Under the pieces are notes generated by a model. The model saw only the letters and a program-made list of their open reading frames with translations, searched no databases and was not told where the DNA came from. The translations under genes were made by a program, and so were the position numbers. Positions 1 to 9,287 of a stretch of 64,000 nucleotides of DNA are shown here, piece by piece. The stretch comes from Subsaxibacter sp. CAU 1640. GTDB lineage: Bacteria > Bacteroidota > Bacteroidia > Flavobacteriales > Flavobacteriaceae. Within the stretch, counting starts at the first letter, position 1, and every line of letters begins with the position of its first letter. The stretch is from the NCBI RefSeq assembly GCF_023156585.1, contig NZ_JALNMI010000001.1:991623-1055622 (forward strand), given 5' to 3'.

Positions 1-209
1 TCGATATTGTTTCCGATGCAGAAGAAAGTAGCCTTCGCATTGTATTGCTTAAGCACATCCAAAGTCCAATCTGTGATATCAGGCGTTGGGCCATCATCAA
101 AAGTAAGATATAATACCTTTTCTTTAGAAGGAATGTCCCAAATGCAGTTTGGGTACAACTTCTTCAGCAAAAAAGGCGTTTTTGCAGGAATTAAATTCAA
201 ATTACTCAA
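1..209 (-). CDS. Polysaccharide deacetylase (NodB family), 5' part only
   Basis: The reverse strand reads an open frame that leaves the window at base 1; 69 codons are visible. It contains YLTFDDGPTPDIT (about residues 34-46) followed by ATFFCIGNNI, the first catalytic block of NodB-type carbohydrate esterase 4 enzymes; D38 and D39 match the catalytic and metal-binding aspartates of that family. These enzymes remove acetyl groups from peptidoglycan or other polysaccharides. There is no ATG; the best start is a TTG whose bases overlap the TGA of the DUF2723 gene (ATTGA), which implies translational coupling. A second in-frame TTG lies three codons later. The substrate cannot be told from this fragment. 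Confidence 0.85.
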   Translation of the reverse strand, partial: MSNLNLIPAKTPFLLKKLYPNCIWDIPSKEKVLYLTFDDGPTPDITDWTLDVLKQYNAKATFFCIGNNI

Positions 210-3200
210 TCTAATCTCAAGATGCTGTCAATAGTATCTAAAGGGATGTCTCTATCTTGCTGTTGCATATCTTCCCTAGGTTCTTCTCCCATAAAATGAC
301 TAAACAGCTTTAGGTAATTGTTGAATTTCTCTGTTTCTTTCATCGCAAAATCCTTGTCCTGGTAAACTACAAGTATATCTACCAAACTGCGATAACGCTC
401 AATGTCCGTAACAATTTCGTCTAACAATTCGGTTTGACTTTCTATCGACAATCCACTATAATAAGTAAGGTTTTCTTGATATTTTTTGGTGACATCCTTG
501 TATAGCTTTCTTCCTTTTTCTGTGTTTCCAATTTCATAATAAGCACTTATATAAGGTTCAAGCAATGTATAGTATCCATAATCATCAACAGGCATTTTTT
601 CCATGGCAAGATCAGCAACCTTTTCAGCTTTGTCCAATTTGTCCTCATTGATCAATTGTTCAATCAATCGTGCCAAATTACCTCTATAAGTAATACCATT
701 CTTTCTGGTTTCAACATCATAATAAATATCAGTGCCACTATTTCCCCAATCCCAAGCCATAACTTTTTCATACATCAAATCACTGTCTACGCGTCCCATA
801 TCGAATGGATTCGCTCTATCGACAGGTGTTTTGATAGGGACCAATTTGTAACAAAGACCGTCTAATTGCAGATAATTTTTCATCCAGATGTAATCGTCAT
901 CACCAAAACTTCCACCTGTAAAATAAATTGGTCGTTTCCAGTCGTTGTTGGCAACAATGTCAAGCATCAGAAGCCTGTTTTTGTACAAAGCGCTTCCTTT
1001 GATTTCAATTACGATGTTGTCTACAATTTTATCGGCATCTTTTTCTTTGACAATACCATTTTTAAGCACTTCTTCTTTATTGACAGGGATTTTTACAAAC
1101 CTGGTAGGGAAGTAATTGCCATTCACCATTTGATTAGGATAGACGCTTGGGTCATCACCTTCTTGCTGCATAACGAATTTTAGCTTGGTTCTAGGATTAT
1201 CGCTCAATATGAAATCCATAAAATCCTTAATGTTCAACGTGTCTTGGGAAATTCCTTTATATGGAATGTAATCGCGCGTTCCGTATCTATATTGTTCGTG
1301 TGTCATTTGCGAAGGAATCGGGTCACTATCATAAGCTTTGCGCTTCATCTGATCGATATACCAATCGGTTTGGAACAAACTAGTGTTCACCACTCTTACA
1401 TCCCTTCGAATGCCTTCAATCTCTTGTGCATACCATAAAGGGAAACTGTCATTATCCCCAATAGTGAACAAAATAGCGTTCGGATCACATGACTCCAAAT
1501 ATGCCACAGCCATGGAATGCGCCGTTTCTTTATTAGACCTGTCGTGATCATCCCAATTGTTGGCAGCCAGTATTCCTGGAACTAATACCATACAAACGAT
1601 AGTAATTACGGGTGCCAAAAACTTGGATTTGATGCTGTTTCGTAATAGGTCGAAAATAGCATAAACCCCAAAACCAATCCAAATGGCAAATACATAGAAA
1701 GAACCAACTACCGAATAGTCGCGCTCTCTTGGTTCAAAGGGTCTTACATTAGTATAAAACTGAATAGCCAAACCTGTCATTAAGAAAAAAACCAACATCA
1801 CCCAAAAACGTTTTTTGTCTTTATGAAACAGAAAAAATAACCCTATCAACCCTAAAATTAAAGGGAGAAAGTAATAAGTATTTCTGCCTTTATTGTTTTT
1901 AACATCACTCGGTAAATTGTCTTGAGACATTCCTAAATGCCATTCATCAATAAAGTCGATGCCGCTTATCCAGTTCCCATGATTGTCGTACTTTCCCTGG
2001 ATATCATCTTGTCTTCCAGTGAAATTCCACATAAAATAGCGCCAATACATATATCCGAATTGATACTCAAACATATAGCCAATGTTTTGTACTAAAGATG
2101 GTTTTTCAATATCTAAATATTGCCCAAATTGTTTCAGAAACGTATTGTAGTCTTCATAATCTATTTTTCCTTCAGATACATTTTTCCTGAATTCTCCAAC
2201 GATGGCTCGCAATTCATTCTGCATTTGATATTCAGGTTTGATAGAGAAGTCCAAAAGTCCAGTGAACATCATATAATTATCGGCGTTTTCTGAACTCCAC
2301 ATGCGCGGAAGAATTTGGGCATGCTCTGAATTATAGTTTTGCTTGGCACCTTTGTAGTCGTTGACAATGACATATTTACCTGACTTTTCATCTTTTTCAT
2401 AATTAGGTTTGTCATCTACATAAGGCTCATTTTCATCTAAACCTGTATAAATTTCAGTAAATAAAGGTCCATAAAACAAATGGGTTTCTGGATACTGTTC
2501 CAAATTGTAATACGCCAAGAGCTCTCTAGCGTCAGATGGGTTGTTTTCATTGATAACTACATTGGCATTTGCTCGGATAGGCAGCATAATCCAAGAAGAA
2601 AAACCAACAAATATAAATAGAAGACAAAGTATCAAAGTATTGATATTTACGTGTCCTTTGTCTCTTGTGTATTTTAATCCGTAATAGAATAATGCAATGA
2701 CAAACAAACCAGCAATGATGGTACCAGAATTAAACGGAAGCCCAAAGGTATTCACAAAGAAAATTTCAGAAATACTAAAAACCTTTAAGGCGTTTGGCAG
2801 TAAAAGCTTGAAAATGAACAACAAGATTGCTGCTGAAACCACATTGGCAATGATAAAGTTCTGCCAAGTGATGGTTTTGTAATTTTTAAAATAATAAATC
2901 AATCCGATGGCAGGTATGGTTAAAAGCCCCATAAAGTGAACACCAAAGGATAGTCCAATTACGAAAGCAATTAAAACCAACCAACGATTACCGCGAGGTT
3001 TGTCCATATCTTGCTCCCAGCGCAGCGACAAGTAAAATAATACAGCCATGATTAAAGTTGCCATGGCATATACTTCTGTTTCTACAGCATTGAACCAAAA
3101 AGAATCAGTAAAGGTAAATGCCAAACTTCCCACGAAACCACTTCCTAAAATGGCCAACTTTTTGTTGGTATTTAATCCTTCATCAGATTTTAACAATTTT

Positions 3201-3511
3201 TTGAGTAAAAGTGTAATGGTCCAGAACATGAAAGCTATGGTAAAAGCGCTTGCAACTGCACTCATCATATTCAGCATGGCACCAATTTGTGAGGGTTCTA
3301 AAGCAAACATGGAAAAGAATGCTCCAAACATCTGAAACAAAGGTGCTCCTGGTGGGTGCCCTACCTGTAATTTTGAAGAAGTTAGAATATATTCTCCAGC
3401 ATCCCAAAAACTTACAGTCGGTTCAATGGTTAGTCCATAAACAGTGGCAGAGATAGCAAACACAATCCATCCTGTGATGGTATTCCACTTTTTAAAGTTG
3501 AAATCTGTCAT
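206..3511 (-). CDS. DUF2723 (TMEM260-like) membrane glycosyltransferase
   Basis: 1101-residue polytopic membrane protein. The N-terminal region has the family signature FWDAGEY (D37, E40) followed by GHPPGAP (about 51-57), as in the DUF2723 family, whose animal member TMEM260 is a protein O-mannosyltransferase. About ten hydrophobic segments fill residues 12-330, another group lies near 560-680, and the C-terminal 400 residues are soluble with a TPR-like stretch near 960-1030. In Bacteroidota these proteins are suspected to act in O-glycosylation of exported proteins, using lipid-linked sugar at the periplasmic face; that role is inferred. It overlaps the deacetylase downstream. An imperfect TTAAC-N5-GTTAA repeat lies 61 bp upstream of its start. 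Confidence 0.85.
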   Translation of the reverse strand: MTDFNFKKWNTITGWIVFAISATVYGLTIEPTVSFWDAGEYILTSSKLQVGHPPGAPLFQMFGAFFSMFALEPSQIGAMLNMMSAVASAFTIAFMFWTITLLLKKLLKSDEGLNTNKKLAILGSGFVGSLAFTFTDSFWFNAVETEVYAMATLIMAVLFYLSLRWEQDMDKPRGNRWLVLIAFVIGLSFGVHFMGLLTIPAIGLIYYFKNYKTITWQNFIIANVVSAAILLFIFKLLLPNALKVFSISEIFFVNTFGLPFNSGTIIAGLFVIALFYYGLKYTRDKGHVNINTLILCLLFIFVGFSSWIMLPIRANANVVINENNPSDARELLAYYNLEQYPETHLFYGPLFTEIYTGLDENEPYVDDKPNYEKDEKSGKYVIVNDYKGAKQNYNSEHAQILPRMWSSENADNYMMFTGLLDFSIKPEYQMQNELRAIVGEFRKNVSEGKIDYEDYNTFLKQFGQYLDIEKPSLVQNIGYMFEYQFGYMYWRYFMWNFTGRQDDIQGKYDNHGNWISGIDFIDEWHLGMSQDNLPSDVKNNKGRNTYYFLPLILGLIGLFFLFHKDKKRFWVMLVFFLMTGLAIQFYTNVRPFEPRERDYSVVGSFYVFAIWIGFGVYAIFDLLRNSIKSKFLAPVITIVCMVLVPGILAANNWDDHDRSNKETAHSMAVAYLESCDPNAILFTIGDNDSFPLWYAQEIEGIRRDVRVVNTSLFQTDWYIDQMKRKAYDSDPIPSQMTHEQYRYGTRDYIPYKGISQDTLNIKDFMDFILSDNPRTKLKFVMQQEGDDPSVYPNQMVNGNYFPTRFVKIPVNKEEVLKNGIVKEKDADKIVDNIVIEIKGSALYKNRLLMLDIVANNDWKRPIYFTGGSFGDDDYIWMKNYLQLDGLCYKLVPIKTPVDRANPFDMGRVDSDLMYEKVMAWDWGNSGTDIYYDVETRKNGITYRGNLARLIEQLINEDKLDKAEKVADLAMEKMPVDDYGYYTLLEPYISAYYEIGNTEKGRKLYKDVTKKYQENLTYYSGLSIESQTELLDEIVTDIERYRSLVDILVVYQDKDFAMKETEKFNNYLKLFSHFMGEEPREDMQQQDRDIPLDTIDSILRLD

Positions 3512-3571
3512 AAAATATGATGTTTGAAAGATGTGGCGAATTTAGTAATAAAAAATAAGGGAATCAGTTTT

Positions 3572-3586
3572 TTAAGTAAACGTTAA
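3572..3586. promoter_or_regulatory. Inverted repeat TTAAG-N5-GTTAA upstream of DUF2723 gene
   Basis: One of three related 15-bp inverted repeats in intergenic DNA (the others are at 9762 and 47804). This copy has one arm mismatch relative to TTAAC-N5-GTTAA. It lies between the divergent DUF2723 gene and tRNA-Gln, close to where the minus-strand promoter should be. A regulator-binding site is inferred, not shown. Confidence 0.35.
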
Positions 3587-3615
3587 GGGAATGCTCATAT
3601 TTTATTTAAAAAATG

Positions 3616-3646
3616 TTTGTGCAAATGAAACTTTGTACTAAATTTG
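3616..3646 (+). promoter_or_regulatory. Promoter of tRNA-Gln
   Basis: TTTG at 3616-3619, a 19-bp spacer, then TAAATTTG at 3639-3646. This is a full match to the Bacteroidota vegetative promoter (TTTG / TAnnTTTG). Transcription would begin about 10 bp before the mature tRNA. Confidence 0.75.
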
Positions 3647-3663
3647 CATCCTCATTTAGAGAT

Positions 3664-3736
3664 TGGCCTATGGTGTAACTGGCAACACGTCTGGTTTTGG
3701 TCCAGAAGAGTCTAGGTTCGAGCCCTAGTAGGCCAA
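3664..3736 (+). tRNA. tRNA-Gln (anticodon TTG)
   Basis: Complete cloverleaf of 73 nt. The acceptor stem TGGCCTA pairs with TAGGCCA, and the D arm is GTG/CAC. The anticodon stem TCTGG/CCAGA encloses the loop TTTTGGT, giving anticodon TTG (codons CAA/CAG). The T arm is CTAGG-TTCGAGC-CCTAG and the discriminator base is A. The 3' CCA is not encoded. It stands alone, with its own promoter upstream and a terminator directly after it. Confidence 0.95.
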
Positions 3737-3737
3737 C

Positions 3738-3775
3738 AAAAAAAGTCTTCCTTTTTTGGGAAGACTTTTTTGTTT
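3738..3775 (+). terminator. Intrinsic terminator after tRNA-Gln
   Basis: A-rich arm, then GTCTTCC pairing with GGAAGAC, flanked by a T6 tract on the 3' side and an A7 tract on the 5' side. It starts two bases after the tRNA. The A/T symmetry means it could also stop minus-strand transcripts coming from the convergent Usp gene. Confidence 0.85.
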
Positions 3776-3788
3776 CAACAGTGATTCA

Positions 3789-4616
3789 TCAAATTTTAAA
3801 AGTGATGACTGGTCGTTTCGCATGATTCACCAAATCCTCACTGATACTACCATTGAAGAAGTGCGCAATTCCTTGGCGTCCATGCGTACTGATACCAATG
3901 AGGTCGGCATCAATTTCTCGAGAAAAATTTAAAATACCCTTTTCTACACTTTCGTCATTATAAATATTCATGGTGTAATTTGCAAAAGGATAGTCTTTAA
4001 TGAAATCTTGAATGCGTTTTTTTGCATCAGCAGTATTGCTAAAATTGTTAGGTGTGTTTACCATTAATAAATGAACTTTTGCGTCAAATGCTTTAGCTAA
4101 ATCAACAGCTTGTTTGTACGTTTCTTTATTGTCATTTTTAAAATCAGATGCAAAAACAAAGTTATCTACATTAAAATTTGCATGTTCATTTTTAATCACC
4201 AAAACGGGTATGTCGGATGTACGGACTACTTTTTCTGCATTCGAGCCTACAAACATCTCTTTAAAACCACTGGCTCCGTGAGAACCCATTACAATCATAT
4301 CAACATTATGTTCCTTACAAGTTTCAATGACGTTTCCGAAGTTGCTGTCAGCTTTAACCGTTTCATGTACTGTAATTCCGTCCAAATAGTCACTAGCCAT
4401 GACATTTTCAAACCGTTGATGTGCCAGTTTCATAAAAAACATGGCTTCTGGTAATGCTCCGCTATGTGCATTCATAGCATCAACCTCCTGAAATGGAATT
4501 TCAAGCATATGCAATAGATATATTTCTGAATTATGACGTTTGGCTAGTTGTGCAGCCACTTTGAGTGCATTTTCTGCTTCTTTTGAGAAGTCGGTTGGAA
4601 CTAAAATTTTTTTCAT
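3789..4616 (-). CDS. Universal stress protein, two tandem Usp domains
   Basis: 275 residues beginning MKKILVPTDFS, the usual start of a Usp domain; an upstream in-frame extension to 4688 lacks family character and is rejected. The first domain spans about 1-142 and carries the ATP-binding pattern GSHGASG...GS. The second, about 150-275, has STHGRQG...NGS. Tandem UspA proteins are cytoplasmic and bind ATP in many family members; they support stress survival and are common in Flavobacteriaceae. It converges on tRNA-Gln and is divergent from rimP, sharing a 155-bp intergenic region. Confidence 0.9.
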   Translation of the reverse strand: MKKILVPTDFSKEAENALKVAAQLAKRHNSEIYLLHMLEIPFQEVDAMNAHSGALPEAMFFMKLAHQRFENVMASDYLDGITVHETVKADSNFGNVIETCKEHNVDMIVMGSHGASGFKEMFVGSNAEKVVRTSDIPVLVIKNEHANFNVDNFVFASDFKNDNKETYKQAVDLAKAFDAKVHLLMVNTPNNFSNTADAKKRIQDFIKDYPFANYTMNIYNDESVEKGILNFSREIDADLIGISTHGRQGIAHFFNGSISEDLVNHAKRPVITFKI

Positions 4617-4675
4617 AATGTTGAGGTTGCTTTTGTATGTTCTAAATTTAACAATAAAATTCGACTTGACGACTG

Positions 4676-4707
4676 TTGTGTAAATCAATTTAAAAGTTGT
4701 ATATTTG
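4676..4707 (+). promoter_or_regulatory. Promoter of the rimP-nusA-infB operon
   Basis: TTG at 4676-4678, a 21-bp spacer, then TATATTTG at 4700-4707, matching TAnnTTTG. The predicted start of transcription near 4712-4714 falls only a few bases before the ATG of the leader ORF at 4717. Confidence 0.7.
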
Positions 4708-4716
4708 CACCGCAGT

Positions 4717-4764
4717 ATGGCAAAAGAAAATTACGAGGGGACAAGGAGTCCCCTCTTTTTATAA
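4717..4764 (+). other. Leader ORF of 15 codons before rimP
   Basis: ATG at 4717 opens a short frame, MAKENYEGTRSPLFL, ending in TAA at 4762-4764, eight bases before the rimP ATG and in a different frame. It begins almost at the predicted transcript start and runs across the whole terminator-like hairpin (4735-4760), so a ribosome finishing it would cover the 3' half of that stem. This is visible in the sequence; whether the peptide is made is not known. Chance occurrence is possible given its length. Confidence 0.35.
4735..4760 (+). promoter_or_regulatory. Terminator-like hairpin (candidate attenuator) in rimP leader
   Basis: GAGGGGAC (4735-4742) pairs perfectly with GTCCCCTC (4748-4755) around the loop AAGGA, followed by TTTTT. 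It has all the parts of an intrinsic terminator, yet lies between the operon promoter and the first gene. A constitutive terminator there would silence essential genes, so conditional read-through is inferred. The NusA encoded downstream acts at such structures, and in E. coli the equivalent operon is autoregulated by NusA in its leader. Confidence 0.6.
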
Positions 4765-4771
4765 CAAAAAA

Positions 4772-5239
4772 ATGCTTAAGGAATCAACGGTTCAAACGCT
4801 TATAGATAATGGGTTAGAAGAAAGAAATGACCTTTTTCTAATTGATTTAAAAATTACTCCAGATAATAGAATTAATGTTGTTATTGATGGGGATAATGGT
4901 GTGAGTGTCGAAGATTGCATTTTCATAAGTAGAGCCATAGAGCATAATTTGGATCGTGAAGAGGAGGACTTTTCGCTGGAAGTAACTTCGGCTGGAGCGA
5001 CTTCACCAATGACCAACAAGCGTCAGTACAAAAAGAATGTTGGAAGACTGCTTCAGGTTAAATCTAAAGAACAAGGAAAAATAGAGGCGAATCTTACAGG
5101 GGCGGATGAAGACTACATCACCTTGGAATGGAAAGCACGAGAGCCTAAAGCTATCGGCAAAGGAAAAGTAACTGTTAATAAACAAGCAAAAATATCTTAT
5201 GATGATATTTTGGAGGCAAAAGTGATTATAAAATTTTAA
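4772..5239 (+). CDS. rimP: Ribosome maturation factor RimP
   Basis: 155 residues starting MLKESTVQTLID. The N-terminal domain includes DLFLIDLKITPDNRINVVID and the family signature SLEVTSAGATSP (in place of the usual SPG); the C-terminal SH3-like domain follows. RimP binds free 30S subunits and helps assemble the head region around S19. The ATG at 4772 is preferred over an in-frame upstream extension because that extension would read through the leader hairpin and has no family resemblance. The gene order rimP-nusA-infB is the classic bacterial arrangement. Confidence 0.95.
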   Translation: MLKESTVQTLIDNGLEERNDLFLIDLKITPDNRINVVIDGDNGVSVEDCIFISRAIEHNLDREEEDFSLEVTSAGATSPMTNKRQYKKNVGRLLQVKSKEQGKIEANLTGADEDYITLEWKAREPKAIGKGKVTVNKQAKISYDDILEAKVIIKF

Positions 5240-5251
5240 TTTATAGCGAGT

Positions 5252-6484
5252 ATGGAAAATATTGCGTTGATTGAATCTTTTTCAGAATTTAAAGATGATA
5301 AATTAATCGATCGTGTAACGTTAATGGCGATTTTAGAGGACGTTTTGAGAAATGCTCTAAAAAAGAAATATGGGGATGATGACAATTTTGACATTATCAT
5401 TAACCCAGATAAAGGAGATTTGGAGATTTGGAGAAACAGAATAGTTGTTGCCGATGGCGAAGTTGAAGAGCCAAATCAAGAAATTGCACTATCTGAAGCG
5501 AGAAAAATTGAGCCCGATTTTGAAGTTGGAGAGGACGTAGCAGAAGCGGTCAAATTAATCGATTTGGGAAGACGTTCTATTTTGGCATTGCGTCAAAACT
5601 TGATTTCAAAAATCCATGAGCACGATAATACCAACATCTACAAACAGTTTAAAGATCTAATTGGCGAAATTTATACGGCCGAAGTACACCATATTCGTCA
5701 CAGAGCAATCATTTTGTTGGATGATGAAGGAAACGAAATCATTTTGCCGAAAGAAAAACAAATTCCGTCCGACTTCTTTAGAAAAGGAGAAAACGTAAGA
5801 GGAATTATAGAAAGTGTAGAGCTTAAAGGAAACAAGCCTACAATTATTATGTCTAGAACTGCTCCAGTGTTCTTGGAGAAACTTTTTGAACAAGAAATTC
5901 CTGAAGTTTTTGATGGATTGATTACAATCAAGAATGTGGTGAGAATCCCAGGAGAAAAGGCAAAAGTTGCTGTTGATTCTTATGATGATAGAATCGATCC
6001 TGTAGGGGCTTGTGTTGGGATGAAGGGTTCCAGAATTCATGGAATTGTAAGAGAGTTGGGTAATGAAAACATTGATGTTATAAACTACACAAACAATTTA
6101 CAATTATTCATCACAAGAGCTTTGAGCCCAGCAAGAGTGACATCTGTAAAGCTAAATGAAGAGGCAAAACGTGCTGAAGTTTTGTTGAAACCAGAAGAGG
6201 TTTCCAAAGCCATCGGAAGAGGAGGGCATAACATTCGTTTGGCAGGTCAATTGACAGGTTATGAGATTGACGTATTTAGAGAAGGAGCTGAAGAAGACGT
6301 AGAGCTTACTGAATTCTCTGATGAAATTGAAGACTGGGTAATTGATGAATTCAACAAAGCAGGTTTAGACACAGCGAAAAGTATTTTAGAGCTCGATGTT
6401 GAAGACTTGGTGAAACGAACCGATCTCGAAGAAGAAACAATTATAGACGTACTGAGAATTCTTAGAGAAGAATTTGAAGAGTAA
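5252..6484 (+). CDS. nusA: Transcription termination/antitermination factor NusA
   Basis: 410 residues: N-terminal RNA polymerase-binding domain (1-125), S1 domain (about 135-200), then two KH domains with the motifs GACVGMKGSRIHGIVREL and KAIGRGGHNIRLA. Residues 350-410 form a short acidic helical tail; the long duplicated C-terminal repeats of E. coli NusA (495 aa) are absent, as is normal outside proteobacteria. NusA promotes pausing and hairpin-dependent termination. It lies 12 bp after rimP and is probably itself involved in regulating the leader hairpin of this operon. Confidence 0.97.
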   Translation: MENIALIESFSEFKDDKLIDRVTLMAILEDVLRNALKKKYGDDDNFDIIINPDKGDLEIWRNRIVVADGEVEEPNQEIALSEARKIEPDFEVGEDVAEAVKLIDLGRRSILALRQNLISKIHEHDNTNIYKQFKDLIGEIYTAEVHHIRHRAIILLDDEGNEIILPKEKQIPSDFFRKGENVRGIIESVELKGNKPTIIMSRTAPVFLEKLFEQEIPEVFDGLITIKNVVRIPGEKAKVAVDSYDDRIDPVGACVGMKGSRIHGIVRELGNENIDVINYTNNLQLFITRALSPARVTSVKLNEEAKRAEVLLKPEEVSKAIGRGGHNIRLAGQLTGYEIDVFREGAEEDVELTEFSDEIEDWVIDEFNKAGLDTAKSILELDVEDLVKRTDLEEETIIDVLRILREEFEE

Positions 6485-6516
6485 CACATATTTTAAAGTA
6501 TATTTAGAAGCAATTT

Positions 6517-9213
6517 ATGGCTGATACAATTAGATTAAATAAAGTATTACGAGAACTCAACATTTCCATTGATCGTGCAGTTGATTTTTTAGAATCGAAA
6601 GGCATCAGTGTTGAAAAAAGTCCGAATACGAAAATATCAGAAGAAGTTCACGGTATTCTTTCTAACGAATTTCAAACAGATGCAGATAAAAAGGCTGAAT
6701 CTCAAGAAGTTAGTGAAGCAAAGCACAAAGAAAAAGAAGAACTACGGGAACTACGTGAGCGTGAATTAGAAGAAAAACATCGAAAGGAAGAAGCCAGCAA
6801 ACAAGTTGTAAAAGCAAAGGCAGAGCTGTCAGGACCAAAACAGGTTGGAAAAATCGACTTGAATCCTGCAAAACCTGAAGCAAAAAAAGAGGAGCCAAAG
6901 GCCGAAGAACCTAAAGAAGTAAAAGCAGAAACGCAACCTGACACGAAAAAAGAGTCTTCAGAAATTGAAAGTAAGGAATCTAACGTTGAAGTTCCTAAAG
7001 CTGAAAAAGCGGTTGAAAAAAAGTCTCCTGATGCAGACGAAGATGAAACTCTTAAAACCCAATATCAAAAACTTTCCGGACCTAAAATTGCTGGTGAAAA
7101 AATAGATTTATCTCAATTTAATAAACCTAAAAAGAAAAAAGAGGATAAGCCTTCTGATAATAAAGACAGTTCAAGCAAAAAGAAAAGACGTCGCATTAGC
7201 AAAGGAGGTCCTGGAGATACAAAACCTAACTTTGGTGACAGAAACCAAGGTAAAGGTGGTTTCAAAGGAAAACCCGGAGGGCGTAGCAGCACAATTAAAG
7301 AAGAACCAAGCGAAGCTGAAGTTCAAAAACAAATCAGAGAAACTTTAGAAAAACTTCAAGGGAAATCGTCCAAAGGTAAAGGTGCAAAATACCGAAGAGA
7401 TAAGAGAGACCAACATCGCCAACAATCTGAAAAAGATTTAGAACAGCAAGAAGCAGAAAGTAAAGTGCTAAAAGTAACCGAGTTTGTGACTGCAAGCGAG
7501 GTTGCCACCATGATGGATGTTCCTGTAACTCAAATTATTTCGGCTTGTATGTCGCTTGGTATGATGGTGACCATGAACCAACGCTTGGATGCCGAAACGC
7601 TTTCGGTTGTTGCCGACGAATTTGGCTATGAAGTAGAATTTGTCACATCTGATTTAGAAGAAAATATTGAAGAGGTTGAAGATAGACCAGAAGATTTAAA
7701 ACCTCGTGCTCCAATTGTAACGGTCATGGGTCATGTTGACCATGGTAAAACTTCATTGCTAGATTACATTCGTCAAGAGAATGTTATCGCAGGAGAATCA
7801 GGGGGTATCACCCAGCACATCGGTGCCTATGGCGTAACGCTAGATAGTGGACAGAAAATTGCCTTTTTGGATACACCTGGTCACGAAGCATTTACAGCGA
7901 TGCGTGCCCGTGGAGCTCAAGTAACGGATTTGGCGATTATTGTAATTGCAGCCGATGACGCAATCATGCCACAAACAAAAGAGGCAATTGCCCATGCGCA
8001 GGCGGCGAACGTTCCAATTGTATTCGCTATCAATAAAATTGATAAACCAGGAGCCAATCCTGAAAAGGTAAAAGAAGGTCTTGCTAATATGAATCTATTG
8101 GTTGAAGATTGGGGCGGGCAGATTCAATCTCATGACATTTCCGCCAAAACAGGCCAAGGGGTTAAAGAATTATTGGAAAAAGTGTTGCTTGAAGCCGAAA
8201 TTTTAGAATTGAAAGCAAATCCTAATAAACCTGCAAATGGTACTGTGGTAGAAGCATTCCTTGATAAAGGTCGTGGATATGTATCTACAATTCTGGTTCA
8301 AGCAGGTACGTTGAGAGTAGGAGATTATGTTCTTGCCGGAAAAAATAGTGGTAAGGTTCGTGCAATGCATGATGAACGAGGAAATAACGTAAAAGAGGCT
8401 GGTCCATCAACACCTGTTTCTATATTAGGTTTGGATGGTGCGCCGCAAGCGGGAGATAAATTCAGTGTTTTTGAAGATGAACGTGAAGCAAAGCAAATTG
8501 CTGCAAAACGTACACAATTGCAACGTGAGCAATCGGTTAGAACACAGCGACATATTACCCTTGATGAAATCGGAAGACGTATTGCGTTAGGTGATTTCCA
8601 AGAGTTGAATATCATTCTTAAAGGTGATGTTGATGGTTCTGTTGAGGCTTTGACAGATTCATTCCAGAAATTATCAACTGAAGAAATTCAAGTCAATATT
8701 ATACATAAAGGTGTTGGAGCTATTACTGAAAGTGATGTCTTGTTAGCAACGGCGTCAGATGCAATTATCATTGGGTTTAATGTTAGACCAATGGGTAATG
8801 CAAGAGCTATTGCTGATAAGGAAGAAATCGATATCCGTATGTACTCCATCATATACGATGCCATTAATGATTTGAAGGATGCAATGGAGGGAATGTTGTC
8901 TCCAGAATTGAAAGAAGAAATTACTGGAACTGCTGAAATCCGTGAAATATTCAAGGTTTCTAAAGTTGGAACGATTGCTGGATGTATGGTAACTAGCGGT
9001 AAGATTTTCAGGAATTCTCAAATCCGATTGATTCGAGATGGTGTGGTTATCTTTACAGGGGAATTGGCTTCATTAAAACGATTCAAGGACGATGTTAAAG
9101 AAGTTGCCAAAGGATTTGACTGTGGTATGCAAATCAAAAATTATAACGACATTCAAGAGAATGACGTTATCGAAGCATTCCATGAGGTAGAGGTTAAGAA
9201 GAAGCTGAAATAA
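6517..9213 (+). CDS. infB: Translation initiation factor IF-2
   Basis: 898 residues. An IF2-N subdomain lies at about 4-55, a long Lys/Glu/Pro-rich and then Gly/Lys/Arg-rich linker at about 60-315, and a second IF2-N subdomain near 320-375. The GTPase domain shows G1 GHVDHGKT (from G405), G3 DTPGHE (from D452) and G4 NKID (N506-D509). Domains II-IV follow to the end. IF-2 brings fMet-tRNA to the 30S subunit and promotes 50S joining. The highly charged linker is typical of Bacteroidota IF-2. It ends the operon; a terminator follows. Confidence 0.97.
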   Translation: MADTIRLNKVLRELNISIDRAVDFLESKGISVEKSPNTKISEEVHGILSNEFQTDADKKAESQEVSEAKHKEKEELRELRERELEEKHRKEEASKQVVKAKAELSGPKQVGKIDLNPAKPEAKKEEPKAEEPKEVKAETQPDTKKESSEIESKESNVEVPKAEKAVEKKSPDADEDETLKTQYQKLSGPKIAGEKIDLSQFNKPKKKKEDKPSDNKDSSSKKKRRRISKGGPGDTKPNFGDRNQGKGGFKGKPGGRSSTIKEEPSEAEVQKQIRETLEKLQGKSSKGKGAKYRRDKRDQHRQQSEKDLEQQEAESKVLKVTEFVTASEVATMMDVPVTQIISACMSLGMMVTMNQRLDAETLSVVADEFGYEVEFVTSDLEENIEEVEDRPEDLKPRAPIVTVMGHVDHGKTSLLDYIRQENVIAGESGGITQHIGAYGVTLDSGQKIAFLDTPGHEAFTAMRARGAQVTDLAIIVIAADDAIMPQTKEAIAHAQAANVPIVFAINKIDKPGANPEKVKEGLANMNLLVEDWGGQIQSHDISAKTGQGVKELLEKVLLEAEILELKANPNKPANGTVVEAFLDKGRGYVSTILVQAGTLRVGDYVLAGKNSGKVRAMHDERGNNVKEAGPSTPVSILGLDGAPQAGDKFSVFEDEREAKQIAAKRTQLQREQSVRTQRHITLDEIGRRIALGDFQELNIILKGDVDGSVEALTDSFQKLSTEEIQVNIIHKGVGAITESDVLLATASDAIIIGFNVRPMGNARAIADKEEIDIRMYSIIYDAINDLKDAMEGMLSPELKEEITGTAEIREIFKVSKVGTIAGCMVTSGKIFRNSQIRLIRDGVVIFTGELASLKRFKDDVKEVAKGFDCGMQIKNYNDIQENDVIEAFHEVEVKKKLK

Positions 9214-9235
9214 TTTTTTTAGAGATGCATTAAAT

Positions 9236-9267
9236 AAAAAGCGACCACATATATGGTCGCTTTTTTT
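9236..9267 (+). terminator. Intrinsic terminator after infB
   Basis: AAAAAGCGACCA pairs with TGGTCGCTTTTT around a short CATATA loop, ending in T7. It is A/T symmetric, so it probably also ends the convergent SPOR gene transcript. Confidence 0.85.
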
Positions 9268-9287
9268 ATAGATTGATATTAAGTAAA

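Noticed and set aside
866..1183. 105-codon plus-strand frame opposite the DUF2723 gene
   Set aside because: Shadow of a certain gene on the minus strand; Phe/Ile-rich translation without motifs or promoter.
4697..4771. Longer rimP with 25 extra N-terminal residues
   Set aside because: The extension would start inside the promoter -7 element and translate through the terminator-like hairpin; RimP family proteins begin near MLKESTV.
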